Shown here: piece by piece, positions 1 through 13,265 of the stretch
How positions within the stretch are numbered: position 1 is the first letter of the stretch
How the letters are laid out: every line of letters begins with the position of its first letter
DNA from: Morchella semilibera
Taxonomy: Eukaryota > Ascomycota > Pezizomycetes > Pezizales > Morchellaceae
Assembly (NCBI GenBank): GCA_009192285.1
Contig: WBVU01000005.1
Span: 2,746,731 to 2,810,730, forward strand
DNA: 64,000 nucleotides
Direction of reading: 5' to 3'
Notes under the pieces: generated by a model
What the model was told of the DNA's origin: nothing
Database searches by the model: none
The model's input: only the letters and a program-made list of their open reading frames with translations
Made by a program: the position numbers and the translations under genes

Positions 1-169
1 TTTCCCCCATTTATCCCTGGCTAGTCCCAGTAAAAAAGAGAAGAGTTAAAGAAAATAGAAGAAAAAAAAAGGAAACGAGATCGGACAGGCAGGCGACGCT
101 GGGGAAAATGACGAAGGCATGGGACATCGTGATCCGATCATTATCTTTTGGGTTCATAGAATTTCTCGT

Positions 170-1283
170 TTACAAATCACTACACCAAATATTAACGAAT
201 GTATTAGACATCAAAAGGGGAGAAACGTACGCATCATCTTCATCAGGCAGAGGGTGCTGAGCAGCCTCTTCCATCTCCTTGTGGTAAGCCTCCAAAAGGG
301 TGTGGTCAACAGTGACCTCAGGTGGAGCCAATGCCGGAGAAGCGACAAACTCAAGACCGGGGTTTCCGACGAGCTTTCTGGCCAACCACAAGAAAGGCTT
401 CTCGAAGTTGTAGTTAGACTTGGCAGAAATGTCGTAGTATTGAAGATTCTTCTTGCGGTGGAAGGTGATGGTCTTGGCCTTGACCTTGCGCTCCTTAACG
501 TCGACCTTGTTACCAGTGAGGACGATAGGGATATTCTCACAAACTCGGACAAGGTCACCTAGTAGCAGACCCAATATTAATAAAAGGATTATTTTCTCAA
601 ACAATCTTAACATATGTATAAATTTGGGGGGAGAAGCTTACGATGCCAGTTGGGGACGTTCTTGTAGGTAATTCTGGAGGTAACGTCGAACATGATGATA
701 CCACAGTTACCGTTGATGTAGTAACCGTCTCTCAGTCCTCCGAACTTCTCCTGACCAGCAGTGTCCCACACATCGAACTTCAATTCACCGTAGTTGGTGA
801 AGAAACCAAGGGGGCTAGAAGATAAATCGCGTTAGCAATCGGGCCACCTAACAGTGTTACAAGACACTAAATTCCAGCGAAAAGCAACATGAGTTAGATG
901 GGAGACATACTGAACCTCGACACCAAGAGTGGCGATGTACTTCTTCTCGAATTCACCAGTCAAATGGCGCTTGACGAAAGTGGTCTAACCCCCACCAAGA
1001 AAAATTGTTAGCAACCAAGATCAGTCTGATTTCAAAGTTTGATATGCTTAGATTAGGGACATCTTTATCAACTGTGGTTATAAGCGGTGATAGAAATGCA
1101 GGCCTTACAGTCCCTGGGAGGGACGGTAATGACGAACGGCAACAACCGCGAAGACAAGCACGCGAAAAACTATGACAAAAGGAAGAAAAAAAGAGAGCAT
1201 ACCTTTCCAGTACCACCATCACCGACAAGAACGAGCTTGAAGGTTGGGGGGAGGGGTGCAGTGGCGGGAGCTTGGGTAGCCAT
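170..1283 (-). CDS. gsp1: Ran/GSP1 small GTPase, five exons
   Basis: Ran is the nuclear GTPase that drives importin/exportin transport and spindle assembly. Exons on the minus strand are 1283-1203, 984-911, 814-642, 558-231 and 179-170, giving 221 residues (the family is usually 214-220). Visible motifs are GDGGTGKT (P-loop), [19 protein letters not shown] (switch II), GNKVDVK (NKxD) and ISAKSNYN (SAK). The acidic DEDDADL end is typical of Ran. Residues 1-15 are a short Ala/Pro-rich leader. The start is the ATG at 1283, which opens directly into the P-loop exon. All introns have GT-AG borders (GTATG, GTATGT, GTAAGC, GTACGT donors). The last coding exon is only 10 nt and supplies the final T-GAT-TTG-TAA; without it the protein would run into unrelated sequence. 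Confidence 0.97.
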
Positions 1284-2267
1284 TTTTTTGGAAAAATTAT
1301 GTCGCGTGAAGTTAGAATAGAGGTTGTCTTTGAGAAGGCGCTAACAGTAAGTCGTGATGAGTTCTTTGGTGAGGGACAGGATATGTTAGCAACCCAAACC
1401 GAAAGAAACAACGGGCGAGGTGTATTTATTTAGTAAAGCTTGGAATATAGATACCTTTTGTCTGGTGGATGGGGAAGAGAGAGGGAGAGGGAGAGAGAGA
1501 GAGAGGGAAGAGAAAGTTGGCGATGTGGGTGGTGTTCAGGCGTTATGTTATGTAGACGTGTTTGGTGAGGGGCAGAAAAAGAGGGCAAGGGAAAAGAGAG
1601 AAAGGGGAGGGGAAAGCCAGCAGGCCAACAACTAGCAGTATGATGACTCGCCGGCTGGGCGTGGTCGCTGGCCTGGCAACCAAAAATTTTCTGGTAGTCT
1701 CTGGACGAACTGTCGGCTCTTGGCACTAACCAACGATTGGGCCTGGTGGGTTAAAACCTAACCCTTCGATCGGGAGGAACAAACACAGCATTGTTTTTGC
1801 ACGATCTTCCAGTAGCCTGCACTCTATCGCTCGATGATCAAAATGAAGGGTAATATGTTGAAAGAAAAACAACGAGACTCCAACCCACACAAAGGCAAAC
1901 TATATTGAACAGAGTGGAAATTATAAGAGCGTGCAAGCGCTTATTATTCTGATCACGTGAATATACATCCCTCGTTTCTTCTTCAGCATGGGTGGGGTAA
2001 GTTCCAACTATCGGTTTAATAAAGTTTAAACATAATAAATAAAGCCAAGGAGATGACAATGTAACTACAGTACTATATTCCGAATTCAAAATAATAAAAT
2101 AAATATATCCGAATCTTTAGGACGGCATAATAAACAAAATAAAGTACCAAAATTCAACACCGAGTATCACCCATACCATCATACAAAGGGAAACAATAAA
2201 TCAGACAAGAGAACGCCATCAAAAAAGGATGAGGCAGATTTGGAGCCATCGATAAGCGGACAAATGA
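1284..2267. promoter_or_regulatory. Ran 5' flank and NoxA 3' flank
   Basis: This gap lies between two minus-strand genes, so it holds the Ran leader/promoter and the NoxA 3' end. A GA-rich microsatellite at about 1474-1512 reads as a CT tract on the Ran strand, as is common upstream of highly expressed fungal genes. The part near 2030-2160 is AT-rich and probably NoxA 3' flank. I see no supported gene. Confidence 0.5.
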
Positions 2268-4139
2268 TTAGAAACTATTTCAGGAGTCAGCAAAAGTGAT
2301 CAACTCAAAATGATGATATAAATGGAAGGGATACTGACTGTTCTTTCCAGAAACCAAATTGAACTTCCGGTGTGGACGCCGCATTGCATGCCTTCCTGAT
2401 GTCTCTTGCTGCTACGCTAGGCCCGCAGAAATAGACACCAACATTCGTCTTCAGAGTACCTTCTAGCCCAATATAGCTTTGATCCATAATCCCGTCTCTC
2501 ATTGTGGCGAAAAGTTTTGGAAAGTCAGGGCGTCCATATTGAGTACCAGTTCTTAGCTGGGTCAATGGGTCAACTTCCATCCCGACACTGTTCAACACAA
2601 TGTTCTGTGCGGTGTCGACATCGAGTCTTTGAGTGAGATATGTGTGAATACGCAAAAAGTCGGAGGAGCCCCGACCTCCTTGTCTCTCGAGTGAGGAAAG
2701 AAGTGTTTGGAACCATTCAAAGGAAGAGATATCACGGCAAACCCAAATAAATTCAACGCGACGAAGACGCATGCCGGAACCCCCAGGCGCGTTGCGTTTA
2801 TGCCAGATGCTCTTCAAAATAGACGCCCAAGGAGTGACACCGATGCCGGTACCAATGAGAACAGCAATTTCATTATCAAAGACATCCTCTGCGGGTGCAC
2901 CGTACGGTCCATCAATTCTGAGAGTTGGCATCTGAGCTCCATTCTGACAGGCGATTTCGTATTGCCCCATAGGGTCTAAATGCTCAAATGCTTTTGAGTC
3001 TGCTCCAGCACCAAGCATCTCACCGAGAGTCTTAGTAAAATCGCCAGCCTGTCTGATATGAACCGAAATATATGGGTCTGATGGGCACGATGTGATTGTA
3101 AATGGGTGCCACTGGTACTTTGAGACGGCTGGGACGTTCAAGAATAGATATTGACCGGATTTGTACTTCATTGAAGACTTTTTGAATTGAAGCTCCATGG
3201 CACCTAAACATGGCTTAGTATTTGCCACACCGTAAAGAGGAAACCTTATTAACGTACCGTACGGATGTTTAACCACCTTTGTGATTTCAGTCTCTTTTCT
3301 TGCACGAATTTCTCTCCATACGCGCTCAAAGAAGTAAATTCCAAAAGTCCAAAGCGTAAACCGCCAACTTTGATACCCAATGCAATGCTTCCAGAAGTTG
3401 TCACTATCAAAAGGCGAAAACGGATCTGCAGTATCACGCACGAAACATCCAACGGCGTGGGTATAAAGAGCAAGCATGAAGACAAGGGCAAGATGGTGGG
3501 TATACCAAAATGCTTCAAAGCACTGCTGACGGATCTTGTGGTGGGCAGTGGTGTACATAAGAAGCATACATAAAAGCATAACATGACCAGTGATACCACC
3601 GGCCTCAGCGTAGTGGATCTTTATGGCAGTAGTAGGTCGAATTTGCGATTTTTCGACGTTGAAGAAGCTAAGGTCATTAGCCAGTTTCCTTTGAAGATGT
3701 GAGGGGGGGTTTACTTACTTAACATAATGAGCAGTGGTGTGAATGATGGTGAACAAAAGCATGGTGTATGCAGTCTGCCTGTGAAACCACTGACTTTCGT
3801 CCAAAGGTAGCCATTTGATCTGTGGTCTAATCACTCTGAGAATATTTCTGCACATTGGCAACAAAATCAACCCTCCATCATAGGACAGTGCTAATCCTGC
3901 GCCTCGAGACAGCCAAACAGAGAATGTGAGTGTATTGAGCCCCGCCAATCTTTGGTCAGCGACTTGCTTCCACCTACGCAAAAAAAATTTCAATAAGTAT
4001 ATCATGAGGTGATAGACAAAATGGCTTACCATCCAAAGGCGAAAAGGCCCCAATGTGAACCCCACCAAAATATCCAAAATAATAATCTCCTCCCAGTGAG
4101 CTCCCTTTTCACCCACGACTCAGCTGCGGTAGCTGCCAT
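2268..4139 (-). CDS. noxA: NoxA-type NADPH oxidase, five exons
   Basis: This membrane flavocytochrome moves electrons from NADPH through FAD and two hemes to oxygen, making superoxide. In ascomycetes NoxA acts with NoxR and Rac in fruiting-body development. Exons are 4139-4030, 3973-3719, 3667-3258, 3203-2339 and 2274-2268, giving 548 residues, close to the usual 550. The N-terminus has a basic segment then WIFWWGSHWGLFAFGWWKQ. The ferric-reductase-like membrane domain contains WFHRQTAYTMLLFTIIHTTAH and WYTHHLALVF, whose histidines suit heme binding. FAD binding is at HPFTITSCP, and NADPH binding at GTGIGVTPWASIL and YFCGP. The protein ends WKEHF, as NoxA proteins do, but only if a 7-nt last exon (2274-2268) is spliced on. 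Intron 3 (3257-3204) has donor GTACGT and branch-like TACTAAG. There is no EF-hand, so it is not a NoxC/Nox5 type. Confidence 0.95.
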
Positions 4140-7100
4140 TTTAACTTTATTTGCGCTAAATAAGACTTTGGTTTAGCTTTGATCCCTGTTAAAAAGGTCG
4201 ACCTGCGACAAAAACAGGACAAAAAAACGAATGTTGATAGATAATCTAGGTATAATTGCTAAATGTAAAGGGTGATTGAAAGGGTTAAAAGAAAGGATCT
4301 TCGGGTTCCTATTACTGAATCTCCGATGAGAAGAAAGTAAAGAGGGACTGGAAAAGAAGAGAGAAGGGAGAACAGAGCCTGAGGTAAAGGTAGGGAGGAA
4401 GTAGAAAGCTAGGTGAATATTGAGAAGAATGATTTGGAATGGGGCCTACCAGGAGTAATATGCGACTTAGTTCTAGGGGCTGTTTAAAGGTGTTCCCGGT
4501 CAGGGAGTTTAAGATGTCTGGACCAGCCTTAACCCAATAAAAAGAATTGACACAGTCAACCTATTACTAGATTGCGACGAGGCGGTTCCGAATGTGTAAA
4601 GTACCCACGTACGGGGTAGATGTTGTGAATGAAAAAGAAAGGCGTCAGAGACTGCAACGATCTCCTTAACCTGCAGAGACTTTCGATTGTCGGAACTGCC
4701 AGATACTGTGTTCCTGGTACAGTTGTGTCCGGGTTAGAAGGGCCCGGGGATCAGGAGTACTTGTATGAGTGAGTATGTAGGGGACTTCCGAGTCGATGAG
4801 TGATTCAGGGACGTCGAGTTAGGGTTCCTTTGCTGGTGTTTGTAGGTGCAGGTGGGGGTAATGTGGCATTGTGCACTCTCGGTAGGGTCTGCAGCTGGGG
4901 GGACGGGGGGCAATCGCATCATGATCTTGTCGCCGTCGAAAAATGCTAGGACGCCAGGGCCAACAGAGTCGTTGAAGCGCTCTAAAACTTTACAGGGGAA
5001 TTAGTGGACAGCAGTTGTGCGTGAGAGAGGCACAGTTATCAGAACCGCTGGTATTTGAAAAAGCCATTAGCTGCTACTAAGAAAAGGTTGGTCGCATGTG
5101 GGAGTTCATTCGCGTGGCTTGCAGCCTGGTTGTTGGCCAAAATGACCCAAATTTGGACTGGGTCAATATAGCCGGGTAGGAGGGTCCCGTCGTACTAAAA
5201 TCGGTTCCTTACAAGCGAAGAATAGGCTAGCTGTAGGTACCGCTGCACCACAACTTTACTTCATCACTCTTCTTCCCTGTTACTTACCCCCCCCGATTTT
5301 ACAACAACTTAGGAATATTTGAGTCGTTCCATATCGGTTCACAAGTGTAGAAGAAATATCTCACCACTGCAGCTAGCAAATCATCCCACATAGCTCCATA
5401 ACCAACCACATATAACCCCCCGCTCCTGTTTTCTGTGATTTGTTATGAAAAATCCAACATTTGAACGTTAGCTGATAAGGAAATCTGGGGGCGAGTGCAT
5501 GATGGCATCACTCGAGATGAGCAAAAGATAATGACCCCGGGAATCTCGTCGATTGAAAAGTCTCCGCTACTTTCTCGTTATGGCATGGGACAGCTGAGGG
5601 TAAGTACATGGTACATAAGCACTCTACAGTGCTAAGACATTTAAGCGCCGTGGACATCATCGATTGTTCAGTTCACGTGTTTAAATTCACGCTGCAAGTA
5701 ACCCCTGGCAGCGACTGGGGCCGAGATTTATGCGGCCGGGGGGGTGGCTTCTCCGCCCTTAGATCCCGCTGAATTCGTGCGCAGATAAAAATTAATTATA
5801 AGTGGATTGCACGTACACTATCTCTTCAAACAAAAATTTCAAAACGTCGGTCTCACAATATACGGGCACAACGGCTGTTATGTACCCGTCAACAATATTG
5901 TCTAAGGTTGATTGTAATTTTCCTCACTCTAGAACCATCATGGCTCTGTTCTAGCGCAGCAGGCGTACTTGATGAAATGAGATGACGGGATATTTATTCG
6001 AGATGTGTAGCGCCCAATGATTGCCCAGACCAGTACTGTTGGGTAAGCCTACTGTCTTAGGGTTGTTAGTAGATCGAGAGATCTCATTGGACCTCCATGG
6101 CTTGATTCGCCCTAGAAAAAAAGAGACCAACAGTACGCGTGGGGCGGACAAGCCAATCGTCCTACCTCGGGTTTTGTCTGCCGGGCCCGATCGGTTTGCT
6201 GCCAGAATTCTAATGTCTCTACAGTAGTCGATATTCATCGAGCACTGGCGAATAGGCGTCCCCGATGAGTGCGGGGTGATGAGGACCAAGAACCAACATT
6301 CCTTTGGGGGTGGAGAAAACTCACTGTATTACTATTCTGGCAAGCAGATAGAGTATGCAGTTAAAGGAAATACCAATCAACAGGGTTTATTGGGCGCTCT
6401 TCGTACCTGGCATGGTCGGATAATGGGAGGCGAGACCCTATGGCCTGTGATTAATGGAAGGTCTACATGGTGCAGTAACGCATTTACCACCTCAACCAAC
6501 GAGAAGTCGTTGCGCTACCCTGCGGGAGATGGTGAGTGATTTACATATGCAAACCCATGTCTGTATCCCAGCCCACAATGCTAAGCGAGAGCGCCTATCC
6601 GGCATATTAACGCTGAAACCCATGTCGTTTTACTACAATAGTATCATACGCTGTTCCGTTTTAGGATCCTAGACCTGATTCTGCACACTCGTCGCACATC
6701 GGGCTCCTGAACTTGGACCACTCACACCCTGTAAACCATAGATTCATGCGCAAGTTATTGATGGGTCTTTTTCTATTCCGGATCTCCCGCATGTCCTTTC
6801 CTTTCCTCCACTCTCAATTCTGGATTCACTGGTTGCATTCTTGCCCCTACCAACCACAAATTTCTAATCTCGTCAGTGCCCCCGCCCGCCGCTGGCTAAT
6901 TCTGTAGAGTGCTACTATCCCAAGGCGTCGGGTTGCTATTGGTTATTGGCCTTTTTTTTTTTCTTTTTAATCTTTCACTCTTATTTGTGCCACACCTTCG
7001 CTGCTACCCTTCATCTTTTATATAACCATCGGTACATCCGAGTCTGTGACAGGTTCACTTCTCGGGACAACGACCAACTACTCTCTATAGCTACCCAACC

Positions 7101-7218
7101 CTAAATTTCTTCTAGAGAAGATAAACAGCTTGCTGTTCTCTATCTTACTGCAAAAGTAGTCAGTCTCCTTCTCGAACAATTTCTTCAGCCCCCAACACCG
7201 GAAACCGAACAAGTCAAA
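4140..7218. other. Gene-poor interval upstream of noxA
   Basis: About 3.1 kb lies between the divergent noxA and the membrane-protein gene. The first 350 bases (4140-4490) are purine-rich on the plus strand, so pyrimidine-rich on the noxA strand, and form a plausible noxA leader. Short open frames at 5951-6289 (minus) and 6276-6672 (plus) overlap each other in different frames and resemble nothing I know. CT-rich sequence at about 6945-7218 probably is the leader of the next gene. Confidence 0.45.
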
Positions 7219-7763
7219 ATGGGAAGACTCATCAAGAACCACCTTGCCCGTCTCATCATCCTCACTGCTGCTACCTATCAGATAGCCGCTGGGGTCCACG
7301 GGATCTTCTGGCCTAAGATTTTCTGGGATATGTGGACCAAGTAGGATCCCAAGCTTTATACAAAGGAAAATGCAGGTTTCTAACATATATATCTAGGACT
7401 CTAGATGTAGCGGTCAAGCCTGCTCCAGTTCTCCAGATTCTCAATATTCTATTCGGAATAATGGGTGTTTGTTGGGAATACCCACTACCCCTCATTATTC
7501 CTAACACCGCTTTCCACCGAAGTATCGCTGCTAGACTCGCATTATATCCTCTCGCCATCCTTGTCGCCGCTCTTCTCTACCAAGGAACAAACGCCGCGAT
7601 TTACTACCTAGTTGGGCTTGCTGTGTACTTTTGGGCTTATAGTGAGGGCGAGGTTTGTACTCATGTCTATCATTCAACCACGCAAATTCTAACCATATTT
7701 CAGACTGTCTGTATGCCATGGAAACTCCCTGAGCGTACTCGGCCCGACGCCAACAAAGTATAA
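7219..7763 (+). CDS. Conserved fungal multi-pass membrane protein (DUF7727-like)
   Basis: Three exons (7219-7340, 7397-7652, 7704-7763) encode 145 residues. The start MGRLIKNHLARLIILTAATY opens a first hydrophobic helix. FWPKIFWDMWTKTLDVAVKPAPVLQILNILFG leads to a second, followed by two more at about residues 78-120, with YQGTNAAIYYLV and YFWAYSEGE near the end. I remember very similar small fungal proteins annotated only as a domain of unknown function (number DUF7727 from memory). No enzyme motif is visible. Both introns have GT-AG borders (GTAGGA and GTTTGT donors) and keep the frame. The charged tail TVCMPWKLPERTRPDANKV is probably cytosolic. Four membrane helices are predicted from hydrophobicity by eye. 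Confidence 0.85.
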
Positions 7764-10700
7764 ATCATAAGTCCGACCTCTAGACGAGCGCATCTGGATA
7801 TGTGCCGCCTTATCGTTTATCAACTCTTCGACCCCCTGGAGCGGAGAAGAGTCCTTTACCTATCCCTTCTTCCATTACGATAACCTTACTGTAAATCGCT
7901 TATTATCTTCAGCCATCTTAATTCCGGCGTGGCAGCCCCGTTTCCACAGATTTCTCTCCTTTATTCAATATTTCGGCAAACCATGTTATCTTTAGGCGCA
8001 GATTGGTTGTTTTTTCGATACCCAGGTGGCTGGTTTTCTTATACTATCTCTTTTTATGGACATTTTTCCTGGTTTTCCGGTCGGTTTTAGGTGTTAGAGT
8101 TTTGCGATCGTTCTTCTATTGTGTGTATGATGAGACCGCGGGGCAAGATATATTGTGGTGCAAGACCCGCCTTTTTTCTTCTTTGCATGGATGTCATGAA
8201 CTCGATGCATGGGACGTTTCGGCCCGACCAGCAACTTCGGTGTATGTATCGCTTCTCTCACCAAAAACCTTTTTATCGGTCGGGTTTAGAACGATTTCTT
8301 TTCTATTGTATATATCTCTCTTGTTCCGGCAGGAGCCATTGACTCTGCTAGCCTTCACGCTCTTTTTTTTTTTTATATACATGTAGTTATGTAGTTAGCT
8401 TTGTACCTATATTAGTTGGTTAGGGGGTCTTAGGTTAGAGCTTTGGCAAGCTAGTTGGGATCGCGGGTAGCGAGACCATTACTATAAAATAATAACTTTT
8501 GTCAAAGAGTTTACCCGTATCAAATACCGAAACGTTAGTCTTACATGGAATGAGCATCAAAAGCTTAAGATCTCGGGATCTTAGTGTTTGGGGCGCCATC
8601 GGCAGGTTTTGAGTTCGATCATAAACACGCAACGACTCTGACATCGGAATATTGCGTAACCTAAAACCTTATATTCAACGGCAATTGCACTTTGCCCCTT
8701 CAAACTCAGGTGCTGTGGCGTGCCAAGCAACGTCTGAGATTTCAAAACCTACTTTGCCTTAGCTAAGCCTCAAGGCACCGTTATCATGATGAGACATTAA
8801 TTAGAGCGTGTTATGTATGATTGACTCCATCTTCAGGAGATATAGATCCGTTAATGCCCCCTGAGTACCTGCATGCTCCAGTCATGCTCTCTAGAACGCT
8901 TGTTGGCGCTAATGTTTGAACAGGCGGTATCGTGTCATTGGCCAGGTTGGATACCCCGTGAGGCGGTTCTCAACGTGTAGTAGAGTAAAACCCATGGAGG
9001 TAGCATCATGCATTCGCGTTTTGTAGGCCTTTAGTTAAACGCTGGGCGTTATAAGGCAAGCAGCGTTCCTGAATTTATATTGGGGTCCGGTTCAACTAGG
9101 TTAAACCTTAGTAACGGGCGTAGGCGGCTAACTGGAGGCAACACAACCCGGGCGGGTTTTGTCTACATTTGGCTTTTATTTTTTGCTGGCGTGCGCAGTT
9201 ATCATGCGACTCATGATTAAAAGCTCTTGGGTTATGCTTGATTAGTCGAGGCTCAGCTAGACACCTTGTAGTGGTGTTAATATGTTGGCGACGGGCGAGT
9301 GATAGGCTGTGAAGTACCCATGATCGGAGTACGACCTTCTGGGATCGCATGCACAATGTGGGTAATTTTGTAACCCCCAAGGTCATTTGATAAAGCTCGG
9401 ATAGGCTATCTGTTTCAACATATCTAGGTACATGTAGATAAAAGGTTTTATAACCAAGCTAGGCCACCGTACTGCCTTGTGGTACCTATGAACCTAAAAC
9501 ACATGCACCTCCAACGGGGCCGGGGCTAATATTGTAATACTATATGAGGTACCCTTCTAAAATCTCAGCCAAGATTATTTCTTTACGTGAAATATAATTA
9601 TAACCAATATCTTGATGTTGGTTTATAGTTGGTTGCTGGGGACATGGCCGCTATCGGATGTACTATGTACATGTGTTTTGTTTGCCCTGTACTACATCTC
9701 CACATGTTGAAGAAGAAAAGCTGCAGCTCTTTTTAGGCTGCAGGAATATGCCAATGATAATATACATCTTATGCTCTATATTTTTATTAAGGGGAAAGGG
9801 AAAACCCAAGAGGCCGGGTAATGGGTAGTAGTTCGCGTGGCCGAAGGTCAGTAAGTTTAATTTGTTAGCGCTCGGCTGATTACTTTCTGCCTACATGCGC
9901 CCCACTATGGGGAACGCAGATGCTCATTACGGCTGGCTGTCGGTACAAATGCACAATGGCTTGTTTCATATGATCATACTTCCGCGGCGAAGACCATGGA
10001 ACCACCAGCTCCAGCTAAGGAGCTATCTCGAGGTAAATACAAAATGTACAAGATCATTAAGATGTAAGCATTTATTAAAGAGTCTTTATAAACTTAGCTT
10101 GATGTTACCAGTGGGGATATTGTGTGTGTACATACATGTACATTGTACGCGTGGCCGTTACCAACTGCATATGTACACATATATCTCGTAGCATGTTTCT
10201 CTCTCGAGATTATTCCCACGGGTTCCATGGATCCATCGAAGAATTGAGGGCCTGGGCGGGTTCAGAAGCTGGTGATATGTGCATATGAATGCATCATAAC
10301 CAACCGACTCGGCTGATCATAAGCTCTTTTCACTATAGACCGGAGGGTCCTGTGTTCGTTATCTAAAGAGAACGATATGCAGCGGCCCGGGGATTTTTGT
10401 CTCGTTGGCCACGGGGCCAGCAGTGTGGCTGACGGCATATATATGCCAAGAGAAATTCAGTAATGGGTATATAAACCTACTTAGGTATTGGGTAACTGCG
10501 CCTACCCAATTGATTTGAGTTCGATCTAAACTCCAATTGCTATATAAAAGGGTATCTCGAGCCCATGGTTGGCCATGGAGCAAACTTACATCATGGGATA
10601 TCGTATCAGTTAGGATTTGATGTAGTTCCTGGGTCTTATATTACGTACGTGTAGTATCCAACACCATATATATGTCCGCTGATATCTCGCTCATAGGTAC

Positions 10701-11952
10701 TGTTGAAAACTTCTCTCCTCTAGGCGTAACTGCGCATGGGCAAAGGCTTAGGTAAACAAAAAAGAGCGCAGCCAAGGCGGCGTCCGTTACATACCGTATG
10801 ACATTAATGGTTTTCGGTCTATTGCGATTATTTATATAAGCATTATAGAGCACCCCTAATCGGATCTTATCTCATAGGAGTTGATAAGTTCCGAAATTCA
10901 TAGTTATAAGCTCTGTAGCACAACATTATGAATATTATCAGGTGATTGAAGGCACTGCTACGCTTACACTGTATAATCACGAAGTATCACTCGGCTATGA
11001 TAAGTGCACTATTTTGCAACATAGGACCGAGACTTGTCAATGATAGGATGAAGTGAAGGGAGACTTCGTTGACTTGGTTGACTATAGTACAGTCAGGGCG
11101 CCTTATATCATAATATGGGTGACTATATTGTATAAACGTGGGCAATCGTCATGATCGGAGGCACTTCGGCCGATAACTCAGGCACTGACCGAATGTCCTC
11201 CTCTTGGACTCGGGCACTACATTATAACATCTAGAATGAGCACAGGAATGGTAGTGCGCCCAGGGGTGAGTATGAAGTGCGAACTTTATTACATAGTCTA
11301 TTAACTACAGAACAATAAAGAGGTCCTATATAGCCGTACACCTATATATAAGTCCTGGCGCATGACCGGTATTATCCAGACTTCCACCGAATGCAGATGA
11401 TAGTAGCGATAGTGAGGGCTACACATCATATAAGGGCCTCGAACAAGGCTTCCCTGAATGAAGTGAATGGGGTATTGGGGAAGGGCCGCTCTCTAATTGG
11501 CTACTTTACAGACTAACCCCATGGCTAGGATAAATATCTATTGATATGATCAAGCAATATGCAATCATGCGTACGTGAGATCAACAAATATACCAGTGAA
11601 TCATTATATATACGCATATCCATGGGCGCGCAATGGCTCCTAGGCCCTCTATGAGCACAGAGAAATACTACTGTAAGCTATTAGGAGGCACCGGAAACCA
11701 ATAACCATGATCTGACTACACAACAATTCGTTCGAGGCGGGGTGTACTTAGTATATATAGATATGCCGAGTACATAATAGAAGGGTATGATTGGTTGAGT
11801 TTCCTATATATCTTTCTGGACAATATCTGCTAGACGTACCTGTTTGAGTTAGTTCAGTCAGACCGTATTAATTAGTAATATCAATCATAGTAGTTTGGTT
11901 TGAGTCAGTTTTGCCATAACTTTCGGGTTGCATGCATGTATAGTAAGTACTA

Positions 11953-12395
11953 GGACAAAAGTTTTGGCGATTAGAACTTTTACAGCTAAAATAGTATAGC
12001 CATGTTTAGGGACCTGGATCAACCACGCAACATTGGCCAGATTATTTTGATTTTGGACAAAAGCTCAGAGGTTACCTCGAGGTTGTCATAAATGAGTTAT
12101 AGAATTTAAATTTTACTTCTGCAGTGTTGGTGATGTATTTTGTGATCTTGAGCCCATTGTCATACAGAAATTTGTATGGGAACACATACAAATTTTCACT
12201 TTAAGAAAATGCTTTGCACATTCATGACAATTGAATTTAAAATTCTGGAACTCATTATACATGATCTTGAGGTAGGTTCTGAGCTTCTGCCTAAAGGTCG
12301 AATTTTTTGCCCAGTGTTGAGTGGTTTGTTTGGGTCGCTAAACATGCATGGCTACTTTGGCTGTAAAAAGTGTAATCGCCAAAACTTCTGTCACC
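11953..12395. repeat. Long imperfect inverted repeat (foldback)
   Basis: The left arm is about 11953-12112 and the right arm about 12228-12395, with a spacer near 115 nt. Reverse-complementing the right arm gives GAAGTTTTGGCGATTACAC, against AAAGTTTTGGCGATTAGAAC in the left arm. Further shared blocks are ACAGCY-AAR-TAG, CCATG...TTTAG-GACC, AGAAGCTCAGA/AAAGCTCAGAG and AATGAGTT-AGAATTT. Identity is roughly 75-80% by eye. A nested short palindrome (AAATTTGTATG/CATACAAATTT) sits in the spacer. I see no clear target duplication. It may be a decayed foldback element or two head-to-head copies of one repeat. Confidence 0.7.
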
Positions 12396-13265
12396 CGAGT
12401 GTATCAAAAGCTTGAGTCAGCCAGTAAATATCACTGTATGCATGTATTATTCCAACTACATTGTTTGGATCAATCAAACCCTATAATAGTTGTGTGCGCG
12501 GCTATGATTTTTCAGCTGATGAATAGAAGCAGCTGGTTAAGCCACATATAATATATCCCTACAGCTACTCCAGCCAAAAGCTGGAAAGATCTCGTACGTA
12601 TATATCCCCCCAGGTTCGGAAGCAGCTCCACAAATATAGGATTATTTGGTGGTAGTTTTCTATAAGCTGGAAAAGACGGATCGGACAAATCAGATTATCT
12701 ATCGACTGGATCGAATGAAGCTATATATGGAGAAAAACCTAGGCCTACAATGTCAGTCACGAAAATCTATATTTAATGTTAATGACATTATTATAATCTA
12801 GGATTTGATATCATCAGTTTCTACTTTTTCTACTTTTTGACTTTGGGGGGCTACTCCTAAAAGTGGCCCCTCTGGGGATCACCGAAGGTATACGTATACG
12901 TAGCCTTGGATTGATCCTACTCTAGCCCGTTTCCCCAAACCAGAAAAATTTGTTTATTAAGACAAAACACCCGAATTGGCAATTTTTCGTCCGGCAAAGA
13001 TCGCCATAGCTACATGTAGCTACTTGAATACATGTATTTAGATGGCCTCCAGGCCTCTTCTACCTTACCACAACGTAAACGGCCAACAAGTATCCCCCAT
13101 AACATCGCGATCGCCTAGCTACCTACGGCCGATTCAGTGCTTTGAAGAACATGAAAAGAAGTCTGTGATGTCACCATATTAATAAGTAGGGATCAGTGGT
13201 ATCGTATACTTTTATGTACGGTTAGGTGATAGTAGGAAAGGGGGGTAGGCCCAGGTATCGTTCAG

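Noticed and set aside
8003-8386. 127-codon hydrophobic frame after the small membrane protein
   Set aside because: T-rich 3' flank produces Phe/Leu runs; no conserved motif and no plausible splice link to the upstream gene.
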